DNA from: Dermatemys mawii
Taxonomy: Eukaryota > Chordata > Testudines > Dermatemydidae
NCBI GenBank assembly: GCA_007922305.1
Contig: ML677481.1
Location: 353,574 to 417,573, forward strand
Reading direction: 5' to 3'
DNA: 64,000 bases
Shown here: piece after piece, positions 10,595 to 21,355 of the stretch
Position numbering within the stretch: the stretch's first letter is position 1
Layout: each line of letters starts with the position of its first letter
Notes under the pieces: generated by a model
Told to the model about the DNA's origin: nothing
Seen by the model: the letters and a program-made list of their open reading frames with translations, nothing else
Databases searched by the model: none
Translations under genes and position numbers: made by a program

Positions 10595-10948
10595 GTTGTG
10601 TACACTACATATATGAGAGACAAAAGCAGATCGTGTGATTAGATAGAGACAGACAGACAGAACCATTCCTTGTCCTCACACACAACCTCATTTAGTCATA
10701 ATGATAGATTTCAATTTGACTTTGAATTATGTTAGTTAGCTAGCTAGATAATGAATAATCTATGGAAATCATTGTGCCACATATTGTATTTCTTTTCCTG
10801 TTAATGATTGTCTATGTCCAGATCATGATTTTCCTGTAAGTATTCTTTATTAAAAAATATTTAACAAAGATTTTTATGACTATATCTGATGCTATCTCTC
10901 ATTTACAAACAGTTCATCCTAAAATACTTGGTGGTTGAACTTTGAGCT

Positions 10949-11841
10949 TGTCATAGCCATAAAAGTAGCCTAGAATTCCTCCTTACCTGTAAGGGGTTAA
11001 GAAGCTAAGATAATCTGATTGGCAACTGACCAAAAGGACCAATGGGGACAGAAGATACTTTCAAATCTGGGGGAGGGAAGGCTTCGTTCTCTGTGCCTTT
11101 GTTTGTGAGTTGTTCGCTCTGGGAATTTCAGAGGAGTCAGACAGCCATCCTTTCCTTTCACCTAATTCTACATCAATCTCTAAATATCCCAAAAATAGTA
11201 AGTTATAGCCAGGCAAGGCCTGTTAGCTTATATTTGTTTCTCACTTGTGAATTTCTCTTGCTAGAAGGAGATATCCCTGTGTTTTCTTTATAACTTTGAA
11301 AGTAGCTAGAGGGGATTCCTCTGTGTTTTATTAACATCTTTTTTGTGACTCTGTGAAAGTACTTCCTATAGAAGTAACTTTTCTTTTCTTTGATTAAAAT
11401 TCTTCTTTTAAGGATCTGGCTGAGTTTTCCATTGTTTTAGAGATCGAGGGTTTTGGATCGGGCTCACCTATAAGGATTGGTGAGGGGTTTATCTCAAGCC
11501 TTTCCCAGAAAGGGGGTGTAGGCTTGGGGGAATTATTTTAAAGATCCAGGGTTTTGGATCGGGCTCACCTGCAGCAGTTGGTGAGGGGTTTATTCTCAAG
11601 CCTTTCCCAGGAAGGGGGGGTGTAGGCTTGGGGGGACATTTTGGGGAATTAAGAACTCCAAGTGGTTCTTCCCTAATTCTTTGTTTTATACTTGGTGGTG
11701 GCAGTCTTTTCCCCCAGGTACAGAAGAAGCTTATGCCTTGGGGACATTTTAAGCTAAGCTGGGAAAATAAGCTTGGGGGTCTTTTCAGGCAAGTCCCCAC
11801 ATCTGTACCCTAGTGTTCAGCGTGGGGAGGGAACCCTGACA
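10949..11841 (+). mobile_element. Solo LTR, TGTCAT...CCTGACA family, copy 2
   Basis: An 893-base LTR, TGTCATAGCCATAAAAGTAG to GGGAGGGAACCCTGACA, with perfect target duplication GAGCT (10944-10948 and 11842-11846). Block 2 reads CCTTTGAGCTGTGTCGACTGG at 25959-25979, the uninterrupted site. Copy 2 includes a locally duplicated stretch: GATC.AGGGTTTTGGATCGGG...GGTGAGGGGTTTAT occurs twice (about 11442-11515 and 11543-11625). Orientation is opposite to copy 1 and the target duplications differ, so the two are separate insertions. Confidence 0.94.
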
Positions 11842-12409
11842 GAGCTGTGTTCACTGGATACATTTTTAACATGCTCTCTTTTGCTTCTCAGAACAAATGG
11901 AAGTATCACACTCAGCATTGTTAAAAATCAAGGAGCCAATCCTCAGCTGGTTTAAATTGTCATAGCTCCATTGAAGTCAGTAGATCTCTGAGAATTTTCA
12001 CCAGCTGAAGATTGGCTCCAAACACTCATGCCTATGAATTTTAAACCCTTTGAATATTTTGTATAAAGGTCCTGATTCCACAGCCACTTCAGCACGTTCT
12101 TAACTTTAATCATTTGAGTGGCCCCATTGAAGGTTTAAAGGTAAACTCATTTGGAAGGTGGGGATTGTACTGCCACAAATTCCTACCTGAAATGAGCTAA
12201 CCCTCCCCCGCACCTTCCTGAGGCACATCCAGTCTCCGAGGACTCTAACGGAGCATGTCCACTTCAGGGGAATTAAAAAAGTCGTACTTTAAAAGGATGT
12301 TGTGATGCAACTTGAACTAGAACCGTAACGGCGCTGCTACGCCACTATAATAACAGAGATGGTTCCTGCCCCAGGCAGATCACAGTCAAAGGACAGGTCA
12401 ACATTTAAA

Positions 12410-12795
12410 ATGCTGCATCAGCGCAGCTGTGATGTTGTAGCACATAAGTGAAGACGCTCGTATGCCGACGGGAGAGCTTCTCCCATCAGCATAGTTAATC
12501 CACCACTGCGAGAGGCTATGTCAAGGATTGGCAACCTTTGGTGTGCGGCCCAGCAGGGAAACCCAGGCAGGTTTGGTTGATCGCAGTTCCCGCTGGCCGC
12601 GGTTCGCCGTTCCAGACCAATGGGGGCTGCGGGAAGTGTCACGGGCCAAGGGATGTACAAATCGCTAATATAGCACTGTCTACACTGGGGGAGGGGGGAT
12701 TTAGGTCAATATAATTAAGTCACTCAGGGGAGTGGATTTTTTACACCCCTGAGAGATGTAGTTATACTGATATGGATCTGTAGTGTAGACCTGGC
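12410..12795. mobile_element. Harbinger-like MITE, interrupted
   Basis: The right end AGTGTAGACCTGGC matches the terminal motif of the element at 38885 (GGCCTGGTCTACACT reversed). The interior carries inverted blocks GGAGTGGATTTTTTACACCC and the CCGACGGGAGAGCTTCTCCC hairpin. It is interrupted by a different repeat at about 12531-12660. The left boundary is approximate and no target duplication is clear. Confidence 0.7.
12531..12660. repeat. GC-rich repeat nested in MITE
   Basis: Starts GGATTGGCAACCTTTGGTGT and includes CCGCTGGCCGCGGTTCGCCG and CCAATGGGGGCTGCGGGAAG. It separates two halves of a hairpin element that should be adjacent (AGGCTATGTC | TAGCACTGTCTACAC). I recognise it as a dispersed turtle-type repeat but cannot name the family. 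Confidence 0.6.
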
Positions 12796-13094
12796 TGAAG
12801 AGAATTGGGTGATATGTGCAGGGGTTGTACATGGGTTGGGGTGTATTCTCAGAGCTGGGAGCATGGGGGGCTGGGGTGCGCTAGCAATTCTGGGGTGTAG
12901 CAGGGTTGGGCAGCACTGGCAAATCTGGGAGGTGCAGGAGATTGGGGTATACTGGTAGAGCTATAGGGTGCAGGGAGGTGGAGGTGCACTGGCAGATCTG
13001 AGGGGTGCAGGGACAGGTAGAGGAGGGGCTGCCATGGCCCAGGCATCCAGCAGCGGGTGTCAGTGACTGTGCCAGAGGAGGCTTAGCCTCCCCT
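12796..13094. other. Intergenic G-rich stretch
   Basis: Repeats of GGGGTGCA/GGGGTGTA about every 30-40 bases (12838-13025) suggest a degenerate tandem array. No gene. Confidence 0.45.
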
Positions 13095-14176
13095 GGCTTA
13101 TTATGAATGGGCCATAAGGTGGATAGAAAGCTCGTTGGATCATTGGGCTCAAGGGGTCGTGATCGATGGCTCCATGTCTAGTTGGTAGCCAGTATCAAGC
13201 GGAGTATCCCAGGGGTCAGTCCTGGGGTTGGGTTTATTCAATATCTTTATAATAATTTGGAGGTAGGCGTGGACTGCACCCTCAGCAAGTTTGCAGATTA
13301 CACTAAACGGGGAGGAGTGATAGATACACTGGAGGGTAGGGATAGGATACAGAGGGACCTAGACAAATTAGAGGATTGGGCCAAAAGAAATTTGATGAGG
13401 TTCAACAAGGACAAGGGCAGAGTCCTGCACTTAGGACAGAAGAATCCCATGCACTGCTATAGACTAGGGACCGAATGGCTAGGCAGCAGTTCTGCAGAAA
13501 AGGACCTCGGGGTTACAGTGGACGAGAAGTTGGATATGAGTCAACAGTGTGCCCTTGTTGCCAAGAAGGATAACGGCATTTTGGGCTATATAAGTAAGGG
13601 CATCGCCAGCAGATCGAGGGACATGAGCGTTCCCTTCTATTCGACATTGGTGAGGCCTCATCTAGAGTACTGTGTCCAGTTTTGGGGCCCACACTACAAG
13701 AAGGATGTGGAAAAATTGGAAAGAGTCCAGAGGAGGGCAACACAAATAATTAGGGGCCTGGAGCACATGACTTATGAGGAGAGGCTGAGGGAACTGGGAT
13801 TGTTTAGTCTACAGAAGAGACGACTGAGGGGAAATTTGATAGCTGCATTCAACTGCCTGAAAGGGGGTTCCAAAGGGAATGGATCTAGACTGTTCTCAGG
13901 GGTACCAGATGACAGAACAAGGAGTAATGGTCTCAAGTTGCAGTGGGGAAGGTTTATGTTGGATATTAGGAAAAACGTTATCACTAGGAGGGTGGTGAAG
14001 CACTGGAATGGGTTACCTAGGGAGGTGGTAGAATCTCCATCCTTAGAAATTTTTAAGGTCAGGCTTGACAAAGCCCTGGCTGGGATGATTTAGTTAAGGT
14101 TAGTCCTGCTTTAAGCAGGGGAATGGACTAGATAACCTCCTGAGGTCCTTTCCAACCCTGATATTCTATTATTCTA
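13095..14176 (+). mobile_element. CR1 LINE, 5'-truncated
   Basis: Covers the end of the reverse transcriptase domain, the C-terminal ORF2 region and the 3' end (CTTTCCAACCCTGATATTCTATTATTCTA). The 5' part is missing, as is usual for CR1 insertion by target-primed reverse transcription. Confidence 0.95.
13182..14093 (+). pseudogene. CR1 ORF2 C-terminal fragment (RT end)
   Basis: An open frame of about 300 codons matching the C-terminal part of CR1 ORF2: the RT catalytic box, then the conserved tail with [24 protein letters not shown] [12 protein letters not shown] and [19 protein letters not shown]. The catalytic FADDT reads FADYT, so the second aspartate is lost and the copy is dead even apart from truncation. 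The apparent N-terminal methionine codon is not a real start. Confidence 0.93.
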
Positions 14177-14624
14177 ATAGTTTGATCTCTACCTCTGAGC
14201 AAAATAAACAAACCTAGAAACTTTTAACTGGACGTATATTTACGCAAGCCTTAGCTCAAATTATCCCAAATTTAGGTCAGCAACCCTATCCTACACCCTC
14301 CAAAAGCACATTAAATATTAAAGAAATTTGACTAAGCATGTTATTTTTTTTAAAGAAAGGTGGAACTTCAAACAGAAGTCATGGTGCAACCTTCTATATA
14401 GGGGTGTTGCTGTGTAATTATAATATTCATCAGTTCATTTACTGGTTGGGTACCCATCTCACCGGTTTCTATTAACCACGTTATTGGAATATTCTATGAT
14501 CATTAAAATGGGATTGTGATATCCAGCAATGAGAATCTCAGATAAAGGAATAAACAAAAAACTAGACATCACGGCACAGATATTTAGATCGTGTAACCTG
14601 ACCTAGTTTCATAGCACTATGTAC
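14177..14624. other. Intergenic AT-rich, no gene recognised
   Basis: No open frame of interest and no recognised repeat. AT-rich with T and A runs. Confidence 0.5.
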
Positions 14625-14880
14625 ATTTACATTAGCCAAGGAACTGGTCTAATTGACTTCAGTGGCACTGTGGCTGTTTTATACAACAGCTGTTTGGAGA
14701 TCTGGCCCTTTGACTTCGAGTCAGCTGGAGGTGAGTTACAAACACTGGGGCTCTGATGCATTCACTCTAGTGGCACTACCCTGATTTGAACTAGCTGGGG
14801 ATCTGAACCATTGATTCCAATAGATTTAGGGCTGATTTATACCCACTGGGGATCTGGCCCTTTGAATTTCATCAGTTTCC
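14625..14880. repeat. Old 'AGTGGCACT..GATCTGGCCC' palindromic repeat
   Basis: Contains GACTTCAGTGGCACTGTGGC, GGAGATCTGGCCCTTTGACT, and later GGGGATCTGGCCCTTTGAAT. These resemble dispersed words elsewhere (15290, 63760). Ends are not clear. Confidence 0.4.
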
Positions 14881-14990
14881 CTGACATGACCATCTAGTGT
14901 GAATTTAACACATTTAAAAATGACATCTGCAGCCAAAGGAGCATTTTATTTTAGTGATGTCCTCAGAAAGGAAAAAATGTACCTACTGAG

Positions 14991-15008
14991 AAAGAAANNN
15001 NNNNNNNA

Positions 15009-15052
<44 letters not shown>

Positions 15053-15053
15053 A
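14991..15053. repeat. (GAAA)n microsatellite with assembly gap
   Basis: Ten N bases (14998-15007) followed by 11 GAAA units. The gap sits inside the array, so its true length was not resolved. The reading frames across it are not genes. Confidence 0.95.
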
Positions 15054-15284
15054 AAGCTGGGGGCATTCATCCCATTTGAAGTTGAAGATCAGATACAGAA
15101 AATCTCCACAACATGGAATTCCTTCAAAGTTCTGTCCCCAGTGGGAATGAATTGCTCTGTCATCCTTACAAGTTACACTTGTAACTAATCCCAATGGACA
15201 AAAAGCTAGGAAAGAGCAGATTGATTATGAACTTTTGACTCTTCTTTGGTTCAGTTTCACAGGTAAAAAATATGGATTGGAAAC

Positions 15285-15430
15285 TGCATCATGGGCCAGA
15301 TCCCAAGATGGTGTAAATGGATGTAGCTCCATGGAAGCCAGACCCCAACTGGTATAAACAGCCTTCGCTGTTCTGAAGGCAATGGAACTTTATGCCATCA
15401 GTTTACACCAGCTCAGAACCTGGTCCTTAG
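15285..15430. repeat. Imperfect palindromic repeat
   Basis: Left arm GGGCCAGATCCCAAGATGGTGTAAA and right arm CAGTTTACACCAGCTCAGAACCTGG pair in inverted orientation, with CTCCATGGAAGCCAG/GGCAATGGAACTTTA inside. The fold suggests an old MITE of the GTGTAAAT..GGTGTAAAC type that also occurs at 63750-63860. Confidence 0.55.
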
Positions 15431-16184
15431 GTTTTAATGTTTGCCTCTGGTTACCTCTTAGTGATCAATTTCAAGCAGCCAGGACAGCCTGAGCCGTGGG
15501 TTCCTCTGGTGTCCGCATCCCAAGAGCTGCCAGTGCAATGCAGGAGAAAAACATCTCTGCTCACTCAGAAGTAATTATATGGAGTTAATGAAGGAACAGG
15601 CCATTCCAGGCCACCTGAGACTCTGGTGCCACTAGGCTCTTAGCTATTGTAGATCACATGTCTGTGCTACAAATTTATATTTTATTTTGCCATCCTATGC
15701 CCTCTTTGTGACTCAGCCCTGCCTTATTATTATCCAAGGGTCCTTCCAGGGATGCTGACATCATGTGAGATACAGGGTAGGTGCTGTTCCCCCTCTGTGG
15801 GGAAGGTGTTAGGTTCAGCTGGAGCAGGTTGTTAGGGTGGTTTGCTCCAGAGTTGAGATCAGAGCTGGGCTTACAACCCTGGAGACTGGATTCAGCTGTT
15901 TAGCCCCAGAACATGAACATCCTGGGCTATGGCCACATCTTAAGTATGCACAAGCTGGCATCAGCTTTAGAGCTGGGAGGGGCTTTCAGTCCCTGATCCC
16001 ATTTAACCCTTCGCTCTTGCTCAAGTCTGCCTTAGGAGGGAAGCAGAGGAGCACCTGTCTGGGCTAGGAACTGCAGAGAGACGCTGCAGCTCAGAACATC
16101 CAGTGAAGGGGCATGACAACAGCTGCTGGATAATACAATGATGGGGGCATAGGAGAGAAAGAGAACCAAACAATCCTGGCAGTG

Positions 16185-16188
<4 letters not shown>
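15431..16188. other. Intergenic, no gene recognised
   Basis: Mixed composition, short unrelated open frames only. Confidence 0.5.

Positions 16189-16228
<40 letters not shown>
16186..16228. repeat. (GATA)n microsatellite
   Basis: About ten GATA units immediately before the 5' side of a CR1 copy. Confidence 0.97.
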
Positions 16229-16230
<2 letters not shown>

Positions 16231-16530
16231 GACCAATGATTCCGAACACTGCGAGATCAAACACACTGAAAATTGGGATAAAGAAGAAGGGCAAGAGCAT
16301 ATTTGGATACAGACTGGCTAACCTAGTGAGGAGGGCTTTAAACTAGGTTCAACAGGGGCAGGTGACCAAAGCCCACAGGTAAGTCAAAAATGTGGAGACT
16401 TGGGACCATGGGTCACAATCTTAGGGGCGCATGGGCTGCTATAGCAGAAATAAGGTAGAGACAAGACAGAACTGGCGGGGGGTGGAGAGAAAATCAAATC
16501 AGTATCTTAGATGTCTGTATAGTAAGTAGT

Positions 16531-16908
16531 ATGGGGAATAAGCAGGAAGAACTCGAAATACTAGTAAATAAACACAATTATGACATAGCTGGCATCATGG
16601 ACACTTGGTGGGATAATATGCATGACTGGAATACTGGTATAGAAAGGTACAATTTGGTCAGGAAGGATAGGCAGGGAAGAAACGGAGAAGGTGTTGCCTT
16701 ATATTTTAAAAATGTATACACTTGGACTGAGGTTGAGATGGAAATAGGAGGCAGATTTGTTGAAAGTCTTTGGGTAAGGATAAAAGGGGTAAAAAACAAG
16801 GGTGATGTCATGGTAGGGGTCTACTACAGACCACCTGGCCAGGTAGAAGAGGTGGATGAGGCTTTTTTTAAAGAACAAAATCATCCAAAGCACAGGACTT
16901 GGTGGTGA
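16531..16908 (+). pseudogene. CR1 ORF2 endonuclease fragment
   Basis: Encodes the N-terminal half of an APE-type endonuclease: GIMDTWWDNMHDW near residue 21, then VALYFKN and GVYYRPPGQ near residue 97. The family normally has TETWWD, so the catalytic glutamate position carries aspartate here. The frame ends early at 16908, while homologous sequence continues in other frames (NFNYPN-like word near 16917). Confidence 0.88.
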
Positions 16909-17901
16909 TGGGGAACTTCAACTACCCAAACATCTGTAGGGAAAATAACACAGCAGAGCACAGGTTATCCAACAAGTTCTTGGAATGCATTGGAGACAAT
17001 TTTTTATTTCAGAAGGTGGAGAAAGCTACTAGGGGATAGACTGTTCTACATTTGATTTGGGCAAACAAGGAGGAAGTTGTTGAGAATTTGAAAGTAGAAG
17101 GTGGCTTGGGTGAAAGTGATCATGAAATGGTAGAGTTCATGATTCTAAGCTATGGTAGGAGGGAAAACAGCATAATAAAGACAATGGAAGGCAGACTTTT
17201 TAGCAAACTCAGGAAACTGGTAGGAAAAGTCTGATGGGAAGCAAGTCTAAGGGTAAAAATAATTGAAGACAGTTGGCAGTTTTTCAAAGAGACATTATTA
17301 AGAGCAAAAGAGCAAACTATCCCACTGCATAATAAAGATAGGAAGTATGGCAAGAGAGCACCCTAGCTTAACCAGGAGATCTTCAGTGATCTAAAACTCA
17401 AAAAAGAGTCCTACAAAAAGTGGAAATTAGGTCAAATTATAAAGGACTAAATATGAACAAATATCACAGGTGTGTAGGGACAAAATTTGAAAGGTCAAGG
17501 CACAAAATGAGATCAAACTAGCTGGAGACATAAATGGTAACAAGAAAACATTCTACAAATACATTAGAAGCAAGACAAAAAGCAAGGACAGGGTAGGCCT
17601 GTTACTCAGTGAGGGGGAAAACAATAACAGAAAATGTGGAAATGGAAAAGGTGCTCAATGATTTCTTTGTTTTGGTTTTTACCAAGAAGTTTGGTGGTGA
17701 TTAGACATCTAACATAGCGAATGCAAGTGAAAATGAGGTAGGATCAGAGGCTATGATAGGGAAAGAACAAGTTAAAAATTACTTAGACATGTTAGATGTC
17801 TTCAAGTGACCAAATGTGATGAAATGCATTCTAGAATACTCAAGGAGCTGACTGAGGAGATATCTGAGCTATTAGGGATTATCTTTGAAAAGTCATAGAA
17901 G

Positions 17902-18424
17902 ATGGGAGAGATTCAAGAAGACTGGAAAGGGGCAAACATAGTGACCATTTATAAAAAGGGAAATAAGGACAACTCAGGGAATTACAGACCAGTCAGCTTA
18001 ATTTCTATACCCAGAAAGATAATGGAGCAAATAATTAAGCAATCAATTTGCAAACATCTGGAAGATAATGAGGTGATAAGTATCAGTCAGCATGGATTTG
18101 TCAAAAACAAATCATGTCAAACCAACTTGATAGCTTTCTTTGACAGGGTAAAAAAGACTTGTGGATAGGGAAGAAGAGATAGATGTGGTATATTTTGACT
18201 TTAGTAAGGCTTTTGATACTGTCTGGCATGACCTTCTCTTAAACAAACTAGGGAAATACAATCTAGATGGAGCTACTATAAGGTGGGTGGCTAACTGGTT
18301 GGAAAACTATTCCCAGAAACTAGTTATCAGTGCTTCACAGTCATGCAGGAGGGGTGTAATGAGTGGGTTCCCACAGGGATCAGTTCTGGGTCTGGTTCTG
18401 TTCGATATCTTTATCAGTGATTTA
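17902..18424 (+). pseudogene. CR1 ORF2 reverse transcriptase, N-terminal motifs
   Basis: Two overlapping frames carry RT motifs in order: [18 protein letters not shown], then SQHGFVKNKSC, a frameshift near 18165, VYFDFSKAFDTVWHD (catalytic motif A) and FPQGSVLG (motif B). Coding sequence is then cut by the DNA transposon just before the catalytic motif C. Confidence 0.92.
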
Positions 18425-19100
18425 GGGCATGGTTACACTTACAACATTATAGCGCTATTGGTTATAGCGGTCCCGTTATACAGTAATATGTATAGCGCTA
18501 TCGTATGTCCACACTCAGACGTGCCAGCGGTATAGCATGGCCACATTTGCGGCACTTAATGCGGCATTAAGAGCAGCGCATTAGGGCAGGTATCCCAGCA
18601 TTCAGCTGGGTGCAACATGCTTTTTAAACGAGATGGGTGAAGGGGGACGTGTTGTGTGTATGCGGAGGGAGAGAGCCAGTGTTTTTTCCATTCTTCTGAA
18701 AGCCTGTCAGTGAGCCTCCGTTCACAGAGGGCTTTGTTTTCACACAGGCTCCCTCCTTAAACATTTGCATTGCTTATCTGCCGAGTTAAGAGAGAAACTC
18801 TAAAAAGGTACTTCCGCATTCCTCCAGCTGAGTTCAAAACAAAGGGAAGAGACGTCAATTGCCTTAAATGGCTCTAGGCATCTCAAGAGATCACTTATAG
18901 CGCAGTGGGTGTCCACATTCTCGCTGTAGCGCTACAGCAGCTGCGCTACAGCCCTTATTCCCCATGCGGAGGTGGATTACCAGTAGCGCTATAACTCCGC
19001 GGTTATAGCGCTCTACGTGAGTTGCCAGTGTGGACGGGGAGGAGGTTATAGCGCTCCTGGGGGCTTTATAGTGCTATAAAGTGCCAGTGTAACCAAGGCC
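18425..19100. mobile_element. PIF/Harbinger-like MITE inside CR1
   Basis: A 676-base element with inverted ends GGGCATGGTTACACT and AGTGTAACCAAGGCC. Because the host CR1 reads GATTTA|GATAATG, the 3-base duplication is visible as TTA (18422-18424) and TTC (19101-19103, one change), the Harbinger TTA/TAA target. Subterminal GCGCTATA palindromes repeat near both ends (18450-18505 and 18895-19078). No transposase is encoded. Confidence 0.9.
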
Positions 19101-19103
19101 TTC

Positions 19104-19985
19104 GATAATGCCATAGAGAGTACACTTCTAAAGTTTGCAAATGATACCAAGCTGTGAGGAGTTGCAAGTGCTTTGGAGGACAGGATTATAATTCAAAACA
19201 ATTTGGACAAACTAGAGAAATGATCTGATGTAAATAGGATGAAATTCAATGAAGACAAACGCAAAGTACTTCACTTAGGAAGGAACAATCAGTTGCACAC
19301 ATACAAAATGGGAAATGACTGCCTAGGAAAGTGTGCTTCAGAAAGGAGTCTGGTTCAAAAAAAAAAAAAAAAGAAACATAATTCTGGGATGTATTAGCAG
19401 GAATGTTGTAAGCAAGACACGAGAAGTAATTCTTCTGCTCTACTCTGTGCTGATTAGGCCTCAACTGGAGTATTGTGTCCAGTTTTGGGTGCTACATTTC
19501 AGGAAAGATGTAGACAAATTGGAGAAAGTCCAGAGAAAAGCAACAAAAATGATTAAAGGTCTAGAAAACATGACCTATGAGGGAAGATTGAAAAAATTGG
19601 GTTTGTTTAGCTGGAGAAGAGAAGACCGAGAGGGGACATGATAATAGTTTTCAAGTACATAAAAAGTTGTTACAAGGAGGAGGGAGAAAAATTGCTCTTC
19701 TTAACCTCTGAGGATAGAACAAGAAGCAATGGGTTTAAATTGCATCAAGGTAGGTTTAGGTTGGACATTAGGAAAAGCTTCCTATCCATCAGAGTGGTTA
19801 AGCACTGGAATAAATTGCCTAGGGAGGTTGTGGAATCTCCTACACTGGAGATTTTGAAGAGCAGGTTAGACAAACACCTGTCAGGGATAGTCTAGATAAC
19901 ATTTAGTCCTGCCATGAGTGCAGGGAGCTGGACTAGATGATCTCTCGAGGTCCCCTTCCAGTTCTTTGATTCTATGAGTCTATGA
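19104..19985 (+). pseudogene. CR1 ORF2 C-terminal part, resumed after insert
   Basis: Coding homology resumes at GATAATGCC. The catalytic motif C reads FANDT instead of FADDT and is followed by a stop. Later pieces include [26 protein letters not shown] and [17 protein letters not shown] poly(A) run of 15 bases at 19356-19371 interrupts the frame. Confidence 0.9.
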
Positions 19986-21315
19986 AAGTAAATTTTCTAT
20001 TTCAATTAAATATGTTAGAGTATTAATGTACAGGGAAAATTTGATATCAGAAAAATGAATTACCATTAGAACTCTTTAAGACTTTAACTATCAAATTATG
20101 CAGACATCTAGAGATGATCAGATTTTTAAAAAAATCATCAGATGAAATAGACTTATCATTGTGGTTGTGAGAACCAAACAATTTCAGCCTAAAACTGTTG
20201 GAAACTGAAAAAATTTAGTCATAGTAAAAAAAAGTTTTCATTTTTACAGCTAGCAGAGACTTTCCATGAAAATTTATTCATCTGAAAACTCAATTTTCCT
20301 TTGAAATAAAGCAGTAATTCTCTAATTACTCCTAAATGAAACCTTAGTTTTAAACAAGGGTGGAGAACATTAATATTGTCCAATGACACCACAATTTCAT
20401 TCCATTCCCTCTATTGCAACTATGTTTACGTCTTTCAAAGGGATAGCTGCAGGATGGTAAAACTAAGTAAGTAGCAAAGTTAGTAGCCCACAGAATGTGT
20501 TTTAAACATACTAACCTCTCTAAACCGAAGCCCAGAGAGTTGAAGCCCCCAGACAAAGCCTGTCTATCTTGATCCTACACAAGGACATGCAGGAGGTCAA
20601 TGGAACTAGAATCCAGCTCTTCTCTTCTACTATCATAGCCTCTGTCCCCTACTGCTGCCCACTAAACAAAAACACCATCCACACGTGCAAAGAACATGCA
20701 CATAGGAAGAAACAGTCCATCCCCAAAAGAGTTTACATTCAAAGTAGACAAGACAGACAAATGGAGGGAGGGGAAAGAGAGGCAGAAGTGACTGCCCCAA
20801 GGTCACAGTACAGACATAAAGTCACAGAGGGAAACAATACAACCTAGGAGTAACTGAACGATGCTACTAGCCCATCATCGCCCAGAGGTGGAAATGCAGC
20901 TACGATTTGGTGCCATAAGTCAATGTGTAAACAGGCAGCAGACTGTCTGTGTGGTGTCAGGGTGGAATCATCACAGATGAGCTTCAATGCGGGACTCTGG
21001 ATGAGTCTATGCTGCATTTCCCAGGGAAGTGGGAATCAGGCTTTGTGGGCATTTTAGTATATGAGTTTCATGGACAAGTTGTGAGCCTGGTGTCTGTAGT
21101 AAAAGGGGAACAATGTTGGTTAACATTGTTGGATTTGGGTGGTGCTTTGTTCCATCCTCCATACTGCATTTGATCAAATCACATATTGGGTCACTACTCC
21201 AGTCAATAGAAGTGATGAATGCTGTGCACCTTTGACATTCACATCATGAGATATTATGGAGAGGGGAATCATAGTCACACCCTCTCTCACTATAATCCTG
21301 ACCATTTCCCTTGTC

Positions 21316-21328
21316 TTTCCCTCTACAG
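21316..21328 (+). promoter_or_regulatory. Splice acceptor before OR 2 coding exon
   Basis: TTTCCCTCTACAG, AG at 21327-21328, 27 bases before the ATG. Its position matches OR 1. Confidence 0.8.
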
Positions 21329-21355
21329 GCAGGACACGATGAACTAAGAAAGAAA

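Larger units (their letters stand above)
5690..12200 (+). other. Segmental duplication, block 1 (OR 1)
   Basis: This stretch aligns in order with 19985-26330. Anchors are CTATTTCAATTAAATATGTT at 5735 and 20000, the OR exons, GATATCACCAGTTT at 9556 versus GACATCACCAGTTT at 25379, CTACATATATGAGAGACAAA at 10604 and 25645, and CACTGGATACATTTTTAAC versus GACTGGATACATTTTTAAC at 11853 and 25977. Block 1 alone carries the CR1/minisatellite at 9266-9545 and solo LTRs at 9816-10594 and 10949-11841. Bases not listed separately here show no gene. Confidence 0.88.
16270..19985 (+). mobile_element. CR1 LINE, long copy split by a DNA transposon
   Basis: About 3 kb of CR1 sequence after removing the 676-base insert at 18425-19100. 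It spans the end of the 5' region, endonuclease, reverse transcriptase and the 3' end, closing ATTCTATGAGTCTATGAAAG. Frames are broken by many stops and shifts. It sits immediately before duplication block 2 and has no counterpart before block 1. Confidence 0.93.

Noticed and set aside
9816..11841. The two LTRs as ends of one full-length endogenous retrovirus
   Set aside because: They are in opposite orientation, have different target duplications, and the DNA between them aligns with the host paralogue at 25.6-25.96 kb.
14899..15194. Charged ORFs on both strands around the N gap
   Set aside because: Both are translations of the GAAA repeat and cross unknown bases.
16531..16908. Functional endonuclease gene
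   Set aside because: It is a piece of a broken CR1 ORF2 with downstream stops and an altered catalytic position.
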